From JBJXDT01 sp046153505 (GTDB lineage: Bacteria; Pseudomonadota; Gammaproteobacteria; Burkholderiales; Methylophilaceae), in the NCBI GenBank assembly GCA_046153505.1, contig JBJXDT010000095.1, positions 1 through 61,512 on the forward strand: 61,512 nucleotides of DNA, given 5' to 3'. The notes beneath the pieces are model-generated. The model was not told where the DNA came from. It worked only from the letters and a program-made list of their open reading frames with translations, and ran no database searches. The translations under genes were made by a program, and so were the position numbers. Shown here piece by piece: positions 17,672 through 28,627 of the stretch (its first letter is position 1; every line of letters starts with the position of its first letter).

Positions 17672-19020
17672 GACGCGTGTGCCATCCATTGAATGACATA
17701 GCCAGACTCATGCGCTTTTGCCTGCAACTCTGCGGCAGCGCCAAGGTTGGGAATGTAAGCCAAAGTTTCATCCATAAATACAAGAGGTAGCTTTTCACGC
17801 TGCCAAGGTGGCATAGCGCTTGTCTGCAAAACAACCTTCAAGGTGCGTGATGGACGCCCAAGTTCCGGCCTAAAACGTTCTCCACCTTCACGATTTTTAA
17901 TTCGTAATTTAACGCCTGGAGATAAAACAATGCCTTCGCCTAGCTTTTTGGTAAAAACCAGCATCGAGCTATCGGGTAACGCCATTTCCGACTCACCTTG
18001 CCATAGTAAATTGATAGGCGCTGATTTAGCCAATTCTTTAACCAAATAGATATTGCTTTGAAAGCGGCGTATATATTGGCTCTCAGCCACTTTAATTTTG
18101 ACCAATGCGTCGGATTTTGCATATAACACTTGTTGCAGAATTTGCTGCAACTGCTTTGCGCTAGGCATGCCAATTTGATTTTGGGCTAGCCAAAAACGCA
18201 TTAGATTTGATTGGCGAGGCACGCTCAGGAGTTTAAAAGCTTCTAAACTGATTTTTTGGTCATGTATAAAGGTTTTCGCATCAAGCTGAGCCAAATCATC
18301 TAACAGCTCACTAGCATCTGCCAAATTTTCCGCGGCTCTACTTAGTGTTTGAGTAATTGCAGGATAGCGCAGTTGCAACGCAGGCAACACCGAATGTCGT
18401 ATATAGTTGCGATCAAAGTGAGTGTCATCATTGCTTTCATCCTCGATCCACTGTAAACGATATTGCTTGGCGTAACCTTCTAGCTCAAGTCGACTGAAAT
18501 TGAGCAAAGGTCTTAATAGTTTTCGTCCGTAATCTTGTTGAGCCATCCCCGCCAGGCCTTTTACACCAGCACCACGCGCAAGTTGCAATAGTAATGTTTC
18601 TGCTTGGTCGTTTTGATGGTGCGCAAGGCAAACAAAATCAGCATTTGTGCTACTCAAGCAGGCGTAGCGAGCTTTACGGGCTGCGGCTTCTATGCCTAAG
18701 CCGCTAGTTTTATCTAGCGTAACCTTATGAACTTTAATGGGAATATTTAAATCATCACAAGTTTTTGTACAAAATGTCGCCCATTCATCTGCATTCTTAC
18801 TCAAACCATGATGTACATGCATGGCACTCAACTGAAATGATAAATCTGAACGTAACTTAGACAAGAGGTGCATTAAAACCGTTGAATCCAAACCGCCGCT
18901 AAACGCGATGAGTAGGTGCGCGTTTAATTGCTTTGGCTCTGAAAAAACATCGGCTAAAAACTGCTGAACGTAAGTGGAGATTGTGTCGCGCTTATTTGCT
19001 GGCTTCTTTAAATTTGCCAT
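17668..19020 (-). CDS. tilS: tRNA(Ile)-lysidine synthase TilS
   Basis: TilS adds lysine to C34 of the CAU anticodon of tRNA-Ile, so that it reads AUA and is charged with isoleucine. The N-terminal ATP-pyrophosphatase loop SGGLDS is at residues 41-46. The HHGLS and AHHQNDQAET motifs and the C-terminal TilS domains with FRPELGRPSRTLK follow. It is 450 residues long, usual for the family. Its start lies 29 bases inside accA and its stop overlaps the kinase gene (ATGA), so it sits in the middle of a tightly packed operon. Confidence 0.96.
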   Translation of the reverse strand: MANLKKPANKRDTISTYVQQFLADVFSEPKQLNAHLLIAFSGGLDSTVLMHLLSKLRSDLSFQLSAMHVHHGLSKNADEWATFCTKTCDDLNIPIKVHKVTLDKTSGLGIEAAARKARYACLSSTNADFVCLAHHQNDQAETLLLQLARGAGVKGLAGMAQQDYGRKLLRPLLNFSRLELEGYAKQYRLQWIEDESNDDTHFDRNYIRHSVLPALQLRYPAITQTLSRAAENLADASELLDDLAQLDAKTFIHDQKISLEAFKLLSVPRQSNLMRFWLAQNQIGMPSAKQLQQILQQVLYAKSDALVKIKVAESQYIRRFQSNIYLVKELAKSAPINLLWQGESEMALPDSSMLVFTKKLGEGIVLSPGVKLRIKNREGGERFRPELGRPSRTLKVVLQTSAMPPWQREKLPLVFMDETLAYIPNLGAAAELQAKAHESGYVIQWMAHAS

Positions 19021-19987
19021 AGCTCATCAAACGCTCATACCTTGTTGCCAAAAGTTTGTCTGTGGATTTCTTCTGCAAACTCAATATATTATCTTTTAAT
19101 GCACGATGTACCGACTCTATTGCTGCTACTGGGTTACGATGAGCTCCACCAAGTGGTTCTGAAACGATTAAATCCACCAATCCCAAGGCTTTTAATCTAT
19201 CAGCAGTAATCGCTAACGTTTCTGCAGCTTCTGGGGCTTTGCTTGCGCTTTTCCACAAGATAGAAGCACATCCTTCTGGTGAAATGACAGAATAGGTTGA
19301 ATATTGCAACATGATGAGTTGGTCAACCACGCCCAATGCAAGTGCGCCTCCCGAGCCTCCTTCGCCAATAATCACGCCTATAATAGGTGTTTTAAGCTCG
19401 CTCATTACATACAGATTTCTTGCAATCGCCTCGCTTTGGCCGCGCTCTTCAGCACCAATGCCAGGATAGGCGCCAGGCGTATCAATAAGCGTGATAATGG
19501 GTAACTTAAATTTTTCAGCCATGCGGAATAGTCGCAAGGCTTTTCGATACCCTTCTGGGCGGGGCATACCAAAATTGCGGTATTGACGCTCTTTCACGTC
19601 GCGCCCCTTTTGATGCCCAATCACCATGACAGGTATATCATCCAAGCGCCCAATACCGCCTACAATAGCTGGGTCGTCAGAGTATGCACGGTCGCCGTGT
19701 AACTCTTCAAAATCGGTAAACAAATGTTTAATATAATCTAAAGTGTAAGGCCGTTGCGGGTGTCGTGCCACTTGAGATATTTGCCAAGCAGTGAGCTTTT
19801 GATAGGTTTCCTCTAGCAGCTTTTGGTTCTTTACCTGCAACTGCTGCAACTCTTTAGAGATGTCTAAATCATCGTGTTCGTCATGCGATACTTGAAGTGC
19901 CTCTATACGCTTTTCAAGCTCGGCAATGCTTTGCTCAAAATCCAAATAACTCACTTTTGCATCAGTCGCTCTTCTTAAACTCATCAT
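18992..19987 (-). CDS. accA: Acetyl-CoA carboxylase carboxyltransferase subunit alpha
   Basis: AccA forms, with AccD, the carboxyltransferase that moves CO2 from biotin to acetyl-CoA, the first step of fatty acid synthesis. The protein has 331 residues. The N-terminal helix LDFEQSIAELEKRIEAL, the crotonase-like core with DTPGAYPGIGAEERGQSEAI and the GEGGSGGALALG oxyanion region are all standard. It begins 21 bases after dnaE, the gene order dnaE-accA-tilS seen in many proteobacteria, and overlaps tilS. Confidence 0.97.
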   Translation of the reverse strand: MMSLRRATDAKVSYLDFEQSIAELEKRIEALQVSHDEHDDLDISKELQQLQVKNQKLLEETYQKLTAWQISQVARHPQRPYTLDYIKHLFTDFEELHGDRAYSDDPAIVGGIGRLDDIPVMVIGHQKGRDVKERQYRNFGMPRPEGYRKALRLFRMAEKFKLPIITLIDTPGAYPGIGAEERGQSEAIARNLYVMSELKTPIIGVIIGEGGSGGALALGVVDQLIMLQYSTYSVISPEGCASILWKSASKAPEAAETLAITADRLKALGLVDLIVSEPLGGAHRNPVAAIESVHRALKDNILSLQKKSTDKLLATRYERLMSYGKFKEASK

Positions 19988-20008
19988 CTCACCAATTAAC
20001 TAATTACA

Positions 20009-23000
20009 TTAATTATAAAGGATTTTTACGTTTTCTTCTGAAAGCCAAGCCTGCAAATGATGGATTAAATCATCTTGTAACTCCACACGCCATTTATCGC
20101 CCAACATTAAACTGGCCTGACCTTGCGCATTATGGTATTCAATTTTAACCGGACACATCTTTTTATCGCCACTTTTAGTGCGATATGGGCTTAAAATCGT
20201 CGTCAATTTGCCTGCGTCGGATTGCCCATTACAAGAAATTTTGAGCATGCTGGCATACGCACTGCGCGCCGATGGCAAATCGTATAATTTTCTTGCGCTG
20301 ACACGAATGCCGCCAGAAAAGTCATCGTTACTCACTTTACCTTCAATCACCAACAGCTGGTCCTCTTTAATTAACTGTGCGTGCTGGTTTAACAACTCAC
20401 TACCCACCACCACTTCAGTGCGCGCAATGGCGTCATCTAGGGTTACTATCGCCATTTTGCCGCGCTGCGTCATGCGCACGCGCACACCCATCACCACGCC
20501 AGCAATCAGTTTGGGCTGTTCTTGGGGCGCCAAGTCCGCAAGTGTGCCGCGGACAAATTGTGCAATTTCTGCTTTATAACTTAAAAATGGATGTCCGCTA
20601 AAATAAAAACCTAGCGCGGCTTTTTCTTCCAATAAAGTTTGCTCAGGCGACCATGCGGGCACTTGGGGCAAGGTGTGTTGGTTAGAACTGCTTTCGCCAA
20701 ACAAACTATTCTGCCCCGCATGGCTGTTGGCTTGCTCGGCAGCCGCAACCGCTAGCCCCACACCCGCGAGTAGCGCTGCGCGATTTGGCTCTAGCTTATC
20801 AAACGCACCAGCACGAATCAGCGATTCAATCACGCGGCGATTGACCTTGCGCAAATCTAAACGTGCACAAAAATCAAACAAATCAGTAAATGGGCCATCT
20901 TGCTCGCGCGCCGCTAAAATCAGCTCTATCGCTGCCAAACCAGTACCCTTAACAGCGCCTAGACCGTAAACAATTTCTTTATTATTTAATGGCTTAAACT
21001 GAAACTCACTATGATTAATATCAGGCGGTAACACTTCCACATTATTGGGCGCGCAGTCATCAAAAAAGATATGCATATTGTCGGTATTGTTCATATCCGC
21101 CGACATGGTTGCAGCTAAAAATGCAGCCGGATAATGTGCTTTTAAATACGCCGTTTGATAGGCTACCAGCGCATAGGCTGCAGCGTGTGATTTATTAAAA
21201 CCGTAGCCAGCAAACTTCTCTAACAAATCAAACAATTCTTTAGCTTGCCGCTCGTTCAGGCCATTCTTTTGTGCACCTTCAGTAAAAGTGGCGCGCTGCG
21301 CGTCCATTTCTTCTTGTTTCTTTTTACCCATGGCGCGACGTAACAAATCAGCGCCACCTAGACTATAACCCGCGACCACCTGCGCGATTTGCATGACCTG
21401 TTCTTGGTAAACTGCAATACCGTATGTTTCTTTAAGAATACTTTCTGTTGAAGGGTGTGGATACTCTACGCGCTGTTGGCCGTGCTTGCGACGGCAATAG
21501 TCTGGAATCAAATCCATCGGGCCAGGGCGATACAAAGCAACCAAGGCGATAATATCCTCAAAGCAATCGGGTTTTGCCTGCTTTAGCATGTCTTTCATAC
21601 CGCGCGACTCTAGCTGGAATACGGCGGTCGTATTAGCTTTTTTAAGTAACGCAAAAGTCGCCTTGTCATCCAGAGGCAATGTGTCCAAACGCAAGGCTTG
21701 AAGCGCCTCCTGAGCACGTTGTCTATTCGCATTGTTTATCGCCAAATTCAAAATAGTAAGCGTGCGCAAGCCCAAAAAGTCAAACTTAACCAAACCAACC
21801 GCTTCAACATCATCTTTGTCGTATTGGCTGACCAAACTGGCGCCATCAGGCTGGCAATAAATAGGGGAGAAATCTGAGATTTTACCAGGCGCAATCAGCA
21901 CCCCACCCGCATGCATACCTACATTGCGCACCAAGCCTTCCAAACGAAGAGCAAGCTCAAGCAACTCAGCAACTTCTTCTTCTTTTTCACGACGCTCGGC
22001 AAGCTGCGGTTCTTTTATAAGTGCGTCTTTAAGGGTAATGCCGAGCTCAAGCGGAATCAGTTTTGCAATGCCGTCTACAAAATTAAACGGTAAATCCAGA
22101 ACACGCCCAACATCGCGAATGACCGCCTTAGCCGCCATGGTACCGAAAGTCGCAATCTGCGAAACCGAATCTAAGCCATACTTTTGCTTAACGTAATCAA
22201 TGACGCGGTCACGACCTTCCTGACAAAAGTCAATGTCAAAGTCAGGCATAGATACGCGGTCTGGATTTAAAAAACGTTCGAAAAGCAAATTGTACTCAAG
22301 CGGATCCAAATCAGTAATGCCCAAGCTGTATGCTACTAAAGAACCAGCACCAGAGCCCCGGCCAGGACCCACAGGCACACCATTGTTTTTTGCCCAGTTA
22401 ATAAAATCGGCCACAATTAAGAAGTAACCTGCAAAACCCATTTGGTTGATAATTTTGCATTCAAAAGTTAGGCGGTCTTCGTAAGTTAGACGCTTGTTTT
22501 GTCGTATGACTTCATCAGGATAAAGTTGCGCTAAACGTGAATCTAACCCAATCATGGATTGTTGGGTTAAATAAACATCTAGGCTTTCTTGATTGGGCGT
22601 AGGGAAATCTGGTAAATAATTTTTGCCTAAAGTGAGCGTTAAATTACAGCGTTTAGCAATTTGCACAGTGTTGGCAAGCGCCTCGGGAATATCTGCAAAC
22701 AACGCTGCCATTTCCGTTTGGGATTTAAAATACTGCTGCCCAGTAAAGTTTTTTGGGCGACGACTATCCGCTAACATATAGCCCTCAGCAATGCAGGTAC
22801 GGGCTTCGTGCGCCTTAAAATCATCGGATTCGATAAACTGAATTGGGTGCGTCGCCACCACTGGCAAATCTAAACCTGTTGCTATATGAAGTGCATTTTG
22901 GATAAGCGCTTCTTGTTGTAAGGGTTTGCTGTCATCTGGTCGTTGTAGTTCGATATAAAAACGATTTGGAAAACGTGCTGACCATGTTTTAGCAAGGCTG

Positions 23001-23467
23001 GAGGCAGCATGGATATTGGCTTGCAGCGCAGAAGCTCCAATATCACTTTGCGCGTTACCTGAAAGCAGTATCAAGCCATCTGTACCCGCATCAAACCATT
23101 CTGGTTTAAGTTCCGCACGCCCACGATACTGATTCTCGAGATAAGCGCGACTTAGCAATTGGCATAACAGTAAGTAACCTGCGTGCGATTGCACCAACAG
23201 CAAAGCGCGGTGAGCTTGATCTCGATTTTTAGGATTTTCTAGCCAAATATCGCAGCCAATGAGTGGTTTAATACCGTTATCTCGCGTCGCTTTATAGAAC
23301 TTAATCGCGCCAAAAAGATTGCTTAAATCGGTGAGCGCCACTGCTGGCATGCCGTCCTGTTTGGCTCTAGCCACATAATCGTCAATGCGCACAATGCCAT
23401 CTACGATTGAATGCTCGCTATGGCAGCGCAGGTGAATAAAAGATAGGTTGTTGCCAGAATCTTGCAT
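20009..23467 (-). CDS. dnaE: DNA polymerase III subunit alpha
   Basis: DnaE is the replicative polymerase subunit. The N-terminal PHP domain begins FIHLRCHSEHSIVDG. The polymerase palm carries PDFDIDF near residues 406-412 and the GPGRGSGAGSLVAY motif before it. The helix-hairpin-helix, the OB fold near 1000 and the tau-binding C-terminus follow. The protein has 1152 residues, in the usual range. It heads the dnaE-accA-tilS-kinase-regulator run. Confidence 0.97.
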   Translation of the reverse strand: MQDSGNNLSFIHLRCHSEHSIVDGIVRIDDYVARAKQDGMPAVALTDLSNLFGAIKFYKATRDNGIKPLIGCDIWLENPKNRDQAHRALLLVQSHAGYLLLCQLLSRAYLENQYRGRAELKPEWFDAGTDGLILLSGNAQSDIGASALQANIHAASSLAKTWSARFPNRFYIELQRPDDSKPLQQEALIQNALHIATGLDLPVVATHPIQFIESDDFKAHEARTCIAEGYMLADSRRPKNFTGQQYFKSQTEMAALFADIPEALANTVQIAKRCNLTLTLGKNYLPDFPTPNQESLDVYLTQQSMIGLDSRLAQLYPDEVIRQNKRLTYEDRLTFECKIINQMGFAGYFLIVADFINWAKNNGVPVGPGRGSGAGSLVAYSLGITDLDPLEYNLLFERFLNPDRVSMPDFDIDFCQEGRDRVIDYVKQKYGLDSVSQIATFGTMAAKAVIRDVGRVLDLPFNFVDGIAKLIPLELGITLKDALIKEPQLAERREKEEEVAELLELALRLEGLVRNVGMHAGGVLIAPGKISDFSPIYCQPDGASLVSQYDKDDVEAVGLVKFDFLGLRTLTILNLAINNANRQRAQEALQALRLDTLPLDDKATFALLKKANTTAVFQLESRGMKDMLKQAKPDCFEDIIALVALYRPGPMDLIPDYCRRKHGQQRVEYPHPSTESILKETYGIAVYQEQVMQIAQVVAGYSLGGADLLRRAMGKKKQEEMDAQRATFTEGAQKNGLNERQAKELFDLLEKFAGYGFNKSHAAAYALVAYQTAYLKAHYPAAFLAATMSADMNNTDNMHIFFDDCAPNNVEVLPPDINHSEFQFKPLNNKEIVYGLGAVKGTGLAAIELILAAREQDGPFTDLFDFCARLDLRKVNRRVIESLIRAGAFDKLEPNRAALLAGVGLAVAAAEQANSHAGQNSLFGESSSNQHTLPQVPAWSPEQTLLEEKAALGFYFSGHPFLSYKAEIAQFVRGTLADLAPQEQPKLIAGVVMGVRVRMTQRGKMAIVTLDDAIARTEVVVGSELLNQHAQLIKEDQLLVIEGKVSNDDFSGGIRVSARKLYDLPSARSAYASMLKISCNGQSDAGKLTTILSPYRTKSGDKKMCPVKIEYHNAQGQASLMLGDKWRVELQDDLIHHLQAWLSEENVKILYN

Positions 23468-23497
23468 GCAGATATTTTACCCGCAAAATCCAAGCTT

Positions 23498-23533
23498 AAA
23501 AAAAAAACCATGCTTTAAAACACGGTTTTTTGT
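23498..23533 (-). terminator. Rho-independent terminator of the pilGHIJ-chpA operon
   Basis: The arms at 23503-23512 and 23521-23530 pair over 10 positions with one A-C mismatch around an 8-base loop. A long U run follows on the minus strand. It lies 20 bases beyond the chpA stop codon, just before dnaE. Confidence 0.8.
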
Positions 23534-23551
23534 TAAGTCTTTCTTTTCAAA

Positions 23552-26500
23552 TTACTTTTTAATTTGAAGCAATTCTTTCATCTTGCCGATGAGTTCTTCA
23601 TCTTGCACAGGTTTACCAAAGAATGCGTCTACGCCAATTTCTTTTGCTAATGTTTGGTGTTTGTCAGCAGTGCGCGAGCTAATCATAATAAGAGGCGTTT
23701 CTTTGGTGCGAACATCATCACGAATGTTTCGTGCTAGACCAAAACCATCCATTCTTGGCATCTCGATATCGGTAAGGATGATATCTGGTGTAGATTCCTG
23801 CAGCACCTGCATCGCATCCATCCCGTCTTTTGCCACAAGCACTTCATAACCTTCACGCTCTAGTAAGCGTCCAAGCACTTTGCGCATGGTGAGTGAGTCA
23901 TCCACCACCAGTGCGCGTACTTTCGTAACCACCTTAGCCGCGCTGCGTTTAACTGCTTTAACTGAGACATTACCCGCTGAAAGTATTTCGCGGTTAGCAA
24001 TTTGCACCGGATTTATAATCAACACAACGCTACCATCACCAGTAACTGTAGCGCCCACAATACCCGGCACACGGGCTAGCTGCATGCCTATTGGCTTCAT
24101 GACCACTTCCTGATTGCCAATCACCTCATCAATGTGTAGCGCAATGCTGTAAGTGCCGCTTCGAAGTAGCAATATCGAGGCATAAGCACTTTCTTCAACT
24201 TGATGATCTTGCTGGTGAAGTAGTTTTGCAAGGTGGTGTAAAGGATAGCGATTATCTGCCCAAAGCACTTCACCAGCATGATAAGCCACTATCAGATCTT
24301 TATATTTAATTTTTTGTGCCTGCTCAATCAGCGCTACTGGCACTGCATAAACATCGGCACCTGCGCGAACAAGCAGTGTTTGTGCCACCGATTGCGTCAC
24401 TGGTAAGTAAATATTAAACACTGCGCCTTTGCCATATTCGCTGGTTAAATCGACGCGGCCGCCCAAGCCGCTAATATCATTTCGCACCACATCTAAGCCA
24501 ACACCACGACCAGAAATTTGCGATAACTTTTCACTTGTAGAAAAACCTGGTTCAAAAATAACTGATAAAAGAGCTTGCTCGCTAACCACGGCGTCTGCAC
24601 CTAACAGTCTGTTTTTAATGGCGATTTCTTTAACTTTGTTTAGGTTGACACCTGCCCCATCGTCACTAACTGTAATGCGTATTTCATCATTCTGAACACG
24701 TAAATTTAGACGCACAGTACCTGCTTGTGGCTTACCGTGCATTTTACGTTCGCCTGGTAGCTCTATGCCATGCGCTACCGCGTTTCTGAGCAAATGTTCT
24801 AAAGGCGCCCCAAGCTTATCCAACACACTACGGTCAACTTCAACTTCTTCACCGACAATTTCTAATTCAGCAGATTTTTTAAGTTCACGCGCAGTTTGTC
24901 GCACAATGCGTTGCATACGGTCAACAATTTGCCTGAATGGCAACATGCGCACGCCCATTAAGCTTTGTTGCAAATCGCGATTCATTCGATTCTGTTGTTG
25001 TAATGCCGCTTCTGTTTGGTTTAAGTTGGATAGTAAACCACCTTGAATGGTGCCCACGTCATTAACGCTTTCAGCAATCATGCGGGTTAATTCTTGCAGG
25101 CGCGTAAAGCGGTCAAACTCAAGCGGGTCGAACGTTTCGTTAGTTTCTTGCAGCACGTTCATGCGCGATTGCATTTGTGTTTCCGCCTCAATTTCCAGCT
25201 CTCGCAAATAGCTGCGCAAGCGCACCAAGCTCTCGGTCAAATCATTTGATGATTGCTTAAAGCCAACCAACTCTCTGTCCATACGTGAGCGGATAATCGA
25301 AATTTCACCAGCTTCGTTAATCAGCCTATCCAAAGTATCAGCGCGCATGCGTAAAAATTGCGATTTTCGGTCTTTAACACGCCCAGAAACTTGCGGGTCG
25401 ACGTCATTCTTAGTTCTGTTAGTATCTTCAGGAACTTCATCCACTGTTTTTTCAAAGAAGCTACCGATTTTGTCTAGCTCAATGAACATATTTTCGAAAT
25501 CATCAGGCATAGGCGTCCGCTTGACCACACGCACCACTTGCGCCTCTAACCCGTGCGCAATATCACCAATAGCCACTTGGCCAGCCATTCGTGCACTACC
25601 TTTTAATGTGTGTAGCGAGCGCTGCATGGCTTCAGGATGTTTTTTGGTTTTAGGATTTGCACGCCAGGCACGCAACTCAGAGCCAATTTCTGGCAGTATC
25701 TCATTTGCCTCATCAATAAACATGGTGAGTAATTCTTGGTCTACATCTGTACTATCACGATTAAATTTCCTAGACTCTGTAACCAGTTTTAGTTCAAAAT
25801 CGGCCGTTTCAACTAAAGTTGGCTCAGCTTCAACTTCAGTTTCTAGAAGTGGCGCGTCTTCATAATCCACATCCAGCGCTTTGTTTTGTTTTGCTTGTTC
25901 TGTGGCTTCTTTTAGCACTTTAATCAGCGTCTTGGCAGCCCGAGGATTTTTAAACTCAGATATTTTTTGCCACATATTTGCAACGGTTTTAACGGTGTTA
26001 CCGTACAAATCTAAATGTTGCGCAGACCAATGACCCTTTGTTTCATCCAGCCAACTTTCCAGTGCACGACAGAGTTCACCCATTGCCAAAAATTCCGCCG
26101 CTAGCGCATTGCTGGCTAAAGTATGCACTGCGTGACGCGCTTCACGGGCTGGTTGCGTGGCTTTATCCTCAGCAAGTTTGGCTACATCCTGCTCTAGCTT
26201 GGTCAGATTTTGCATGCTTTCATTCAAGAATATGTCATACAGTGCGCGACTCAATTTGCGTGTGCCGCCAATTAAAATGTGTTGCTCTGCTTTTTTGCTT
26301 GGTATATTCGGCTCGTCTTGCTCGGTATCTAAATTCTCATTAGTCGAGCTAAGCGCAGCAACTTTTGCTAGCCAATATGACTGATGAATATAAACTTGGT
26401 CATTCGCCCGCAAGTCTGCAGCCCATGTAGCAAATGTGCCTGTAATTTCCTCTAGTTTTGTGATTTGTGTTACATCCAAACTGCCTTTTTTGTCTAAAAC

Positions 26501-28594
26501 GCCATTCAGAAAAGTTTCGACTTTTGCTGCCACCTCACCAATCCCAACCAAACCCACAGTTCTGCCACTACCTTTTAGTGTGTGATAGCTTCGTCTTAAC
26601 TCTACAAGCGCTTCACCGTCAGTATTGTTTACGCGCAAGGCTTGCAAGTTTTGCGCAATATGCGCCAACACCTCTTCTGCTTCTGTGAGATAAATGTCTA
26701 ATAATTCTGCATCGAAAGCTTGGTCAAGTTGCTTATCTTCATCATCAATCAAGCGTTCTTGTGGCTGATCAGAAATCGCTTCAGTGCCTTCTTGTTTAGG
26801 AGCAACCTTAGCTATTGGCGTTAAGTCTTGTTTTTCTTGTGGTATAACTTCTGCCCCAGCAGCATTCAGCGTGCTAATTAAGCGTGCAAGCGCTCCTTCT
26901 AGCGCATCCTCTGACTCTGGGCGCACCTTTGGCATTTCATCTGCATATAGACCAATCATGCTCAAGCTTTCAGCCAACAGTTCAAAATCTGACTGTTTAA
27001 CCTGATAACTATCTTCTTGAAAGTATTGAATAAAACGATTACTTTCATTTGCGATACTCATCGGTGTTGGCAAGCTAAGCATATCGAAAATGGCGGCGAT
27101 TTGCTTAATGGGTTTATGCGCCAAAGTCAGTGGTGATTTTTCATTTGGATTACGGAAGAAAGTATCGAGCGCTTGCTCAATTACTTTAAGTGACGCGTTA
27201 ATGTCTTTGACCACCGCATTCAAGGTATCACGGTCGAGTTCGCCTGTGCGCTCGCTCTCAAACTGGTCATAATTCAATCCAGAAGAAATCGCCTCTAAGC
27301 GTGTAATCTCCGAAAGCAAATTTTGCACACCATCGGCATCCAAATGTTCGTAATTAGTGTAAGCGCTATCCAGTATATGCAAAGCTGCAGCAATTTCGAT
27401 GAGTGCAGCGTGGTTTGCCTTGGTCTTATCATCACGCAAAATGCTGCTTGCTTGGTGCAAGGCAACATATAAATCAACCACAACCACTTGGCTTAATTGG
27501 TTCACTAAATCCTGATTACTCTGCAGCTTATCGGCAAACTTGGTTATGAGCACATTATCCAAATTGACCAAAGTAACATCTGCTTCTACATCCACTTTAT
27601 CGAAATCAATGCTGTTGGAGACTTCATCCCAAATCTCGCGCAAGATTTCCAGCTCCGATTTTAATTGCTCAATAATTTTGAGTTCATTGGCATCCACCAT
27701 CGCAGCATTTACGCGAACAGTAGATTTTTTATCGACATACTCATCAAGCTCAAATACTTCCTTTACTCTTTGAACCGTAGCTTTATCAATTTCACTAATC
27801 GCAACAAAATACAAAATATCGCGCAATAGGTTCGTATGTGGTTTATCGAGGCCTTCTGCAAGTTGTTTCAGTTCTTGGTCTAGCTTCCTGCAAAGCCTCT
27901 TGGCTGCTGGGTTGTCGGCAATTGCTGGCAGCTCTAAAGTTTCAGTAAAAGCGCTGGCGGCCCACCACAACGTTTTTGTCCTGTTTTTATGCTGGGCGAA
28001 ACTCACATTGCTAATCGCCTCATACATACTATCCACCGCGCTGCTTTGCTTGGTTTGTAGCCAGGTTAGCAATGATTTTTGATATTGCTGACGTTGTTCA
28101 ATAATGAATTTTGCGTAATCTGTATCGCTAAACTCTTTGCTCGGCACATCCTTAGGCGCGCCGTTGCTTGTGTCTGGAAAGAATAATTCACTTTCATCAA
28201 GCGTTTCACCTTGCACAGCCATAATTGGATTAAGCACTGAATGTAGGCGTAGCGGAATATCTGGCGCGCCATTAAGCAATTCTTGAATGTAATATTTGAG
28301 GGTTTTAACCGCCTTAGTAAAGGCGTCCACCATTTCAGACGTAGCGGCGAGTGATTTACTTTCTAGCTTAGAGGCGAGCTTTTCCAATTCGGTACAAAAA
28401 CGCTTACAACCAACTAAGCCCACCATATCCAAAGCACCACTGACTTGGTAAAGATAAGTGCGCGAAAAACGCAACACCTCAGTTTCGCTGAGATTGCTCT
28501 GCACGCTAGCTAGATTCTCAAGCACAGAGTCAAGTGATTGATTTATCTCATCTTTCACCCATGTTAACGGGCCTATGTCAAAATTTTCTGGCAC
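23552..28594 (-). CDS. chpA: Pil-Chp chemosensory hybrid kinase ChpA (PilL)
   Basis: ChpA is the CheA-type kinase of the type IV pilus chemosensory system, controlling twitching and surface responses. The protein has 1680 residues. Several Hpt-like modules precede the kinase: clear ones with phospho-His near 670 (YHTLKGSGRTVGL) and 996 (LHTLKGSARMAGQ), and degenerate ones near 823 (HTLASNAL) and in the first 110 residues, where RTYLYQVSGAL has Tyr at the His place. The ATPase domain begins near 1265 (LLRNAVAHGIE), a CheW-like domain near 1403 and a receiver near 1558 (LVVDDS, LTDIEMP, GKP). It is the last gene of pilGHIJ-chpA and ends at a terminator. Confidence 0.95.
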   Translation of the reverse strand: MPENFDIGPLTWVKDEINQSLDSVLENLASVQSNLSETEVLRFSRTYLYQVSGALDMVGLVGCKRFCTELEKLASKLESKSLAATSEMVDAFTKAVKTLKYYIQELLNGAPDIPLRLHSVLNPIMAVQGETLDESELFFPDTSNGAPKDVPSKEFSDTDYAKFIIEQRQQYQKSLLTWLQTKQSSAVDSMYEAISNVSFAQHKNRTKTLWWAASAFTETLELPAIADNPAAKRLCRKLDQELKQLAEGLDKPHTNLLRDILYFVAISEIDKATVQRVKEVFELDEYVDKKSTVRVNAAMVDANELKIIEQLKSELEILREIWDEVSNSIDFDKVDVEADVTLVNLDNVLITKFADKLQSNQDLVNQLSQVVVVDLYVALHQASSILRDDKTKANHAALIEIAAALHILDSAYTNYEHLDADGVQNLLSEITRLEAISSGLNYDQFESERTGELDRDTLNAVVKDINASLKVIEQALDTFFRNPNEKSPLTLAHKPIKQIAAIFDMLSLPTPMSIANESNRFIQYFQEDSYQVKQSDFELLAESLSMIGLYADEMPKVRPESEDALEGALARLISTLNAAGAEVIPQEKQDLTPIAKVAPKQEGTEAISDQPQERLIDDEDKQLDQAFDAELLDIYLTEAEEVLAHIAQNLQALRVNNTDGEALVELRRSYHTLKGSGRTVGLVGIGEVAAKVETFLNGVLDKKGSLDVTQITKLEEITGTFATWAADLRANDQVYIHQSYWLAKVAALSSTNENLDTEQDEPNIPSKKAEQHILIGGTRKLSRALYDIFLNESMQNLTKLEQDVAKLAEDKATQPAREARHAVHTLASNALAAEFLAMGELCRALESWLDETKGHWSAQHLDLYGNTVKTVANMWQKISEFKNPRAAKTLIKVLKEATEQAKQNKALDVDYEDAPLLETEVEAEPTLVETADFELKLVTESRKFNRDSTDVDQELLTMFIDEANEILPEIGSELRAWRANPKTKKHPEAMQRSLHTLKGSARMAGQVAIGDIAHGLEAQVVRVVKRTPMPDDFENMFIELDKIGSFFEKTVDEVPEDTNRTKNDVDPQVSGRVKDRKSQFLRMRADTLDRLINEAGEISIIRSRMDRELVGFKQSSNDLTESLVRLRSYLRELEIEAETQMQSRMNVLQETNETFDPLEFDRFTRLQELTRMIAESVNDVGTIQGGLLSNLNQTEAALQQQNRMNRDLQQSLMGVRMLPFRQIVDRMQRIVRQTARELKKSAELEIVGEEVEVDRSVLDKLGAPLEHLLRNAVAHGIELPGERKMHGKPQAGTVRLNLRVQNDEIRITVSDDGAGVNLNKVKEIAIKNRLLGADAVVSEQALLSVIFEPGFSTSEKLSQISGRGVGLDVVRNDISGLGGRVDLTSEYGKGAVFNIYLPVTQSVAQTLLVRAGADVYAVPVALIEQAQKIKYKDLIVAYHAGEVLWADNRYPLHHLAKLLHQQDHQVEESAYASILLLRSGTYSIALHIDEVIGNQEVVMKPIGMQLARVPGIVGATVTGDGSVVLIINPVQIANREILSAGNVSVKAVKRSAAKVVTKVRALVVDDSLTMRKVLGRLLEREGYEVLVAKDGMDAMQVLQESTPDIILTDIEMPRMDGFGLARNIRDDVRTKETPLIMISSRTADKHQTLAKEIGVDAFFGKPVQDEELIGKMKELLQIKK

Positions 28595-28627
28595 CTAAAT
28601 CAAACTCCAAATTTAGCTTAGTAAAAA

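Noticed and set aside
25347..25865. 172-codon plus-strand frame inside chpA
   Set aside because: It is antisense to conserved Hpt sequence of ChpA and gives a Ser-rich product; a shadow of codon bias.
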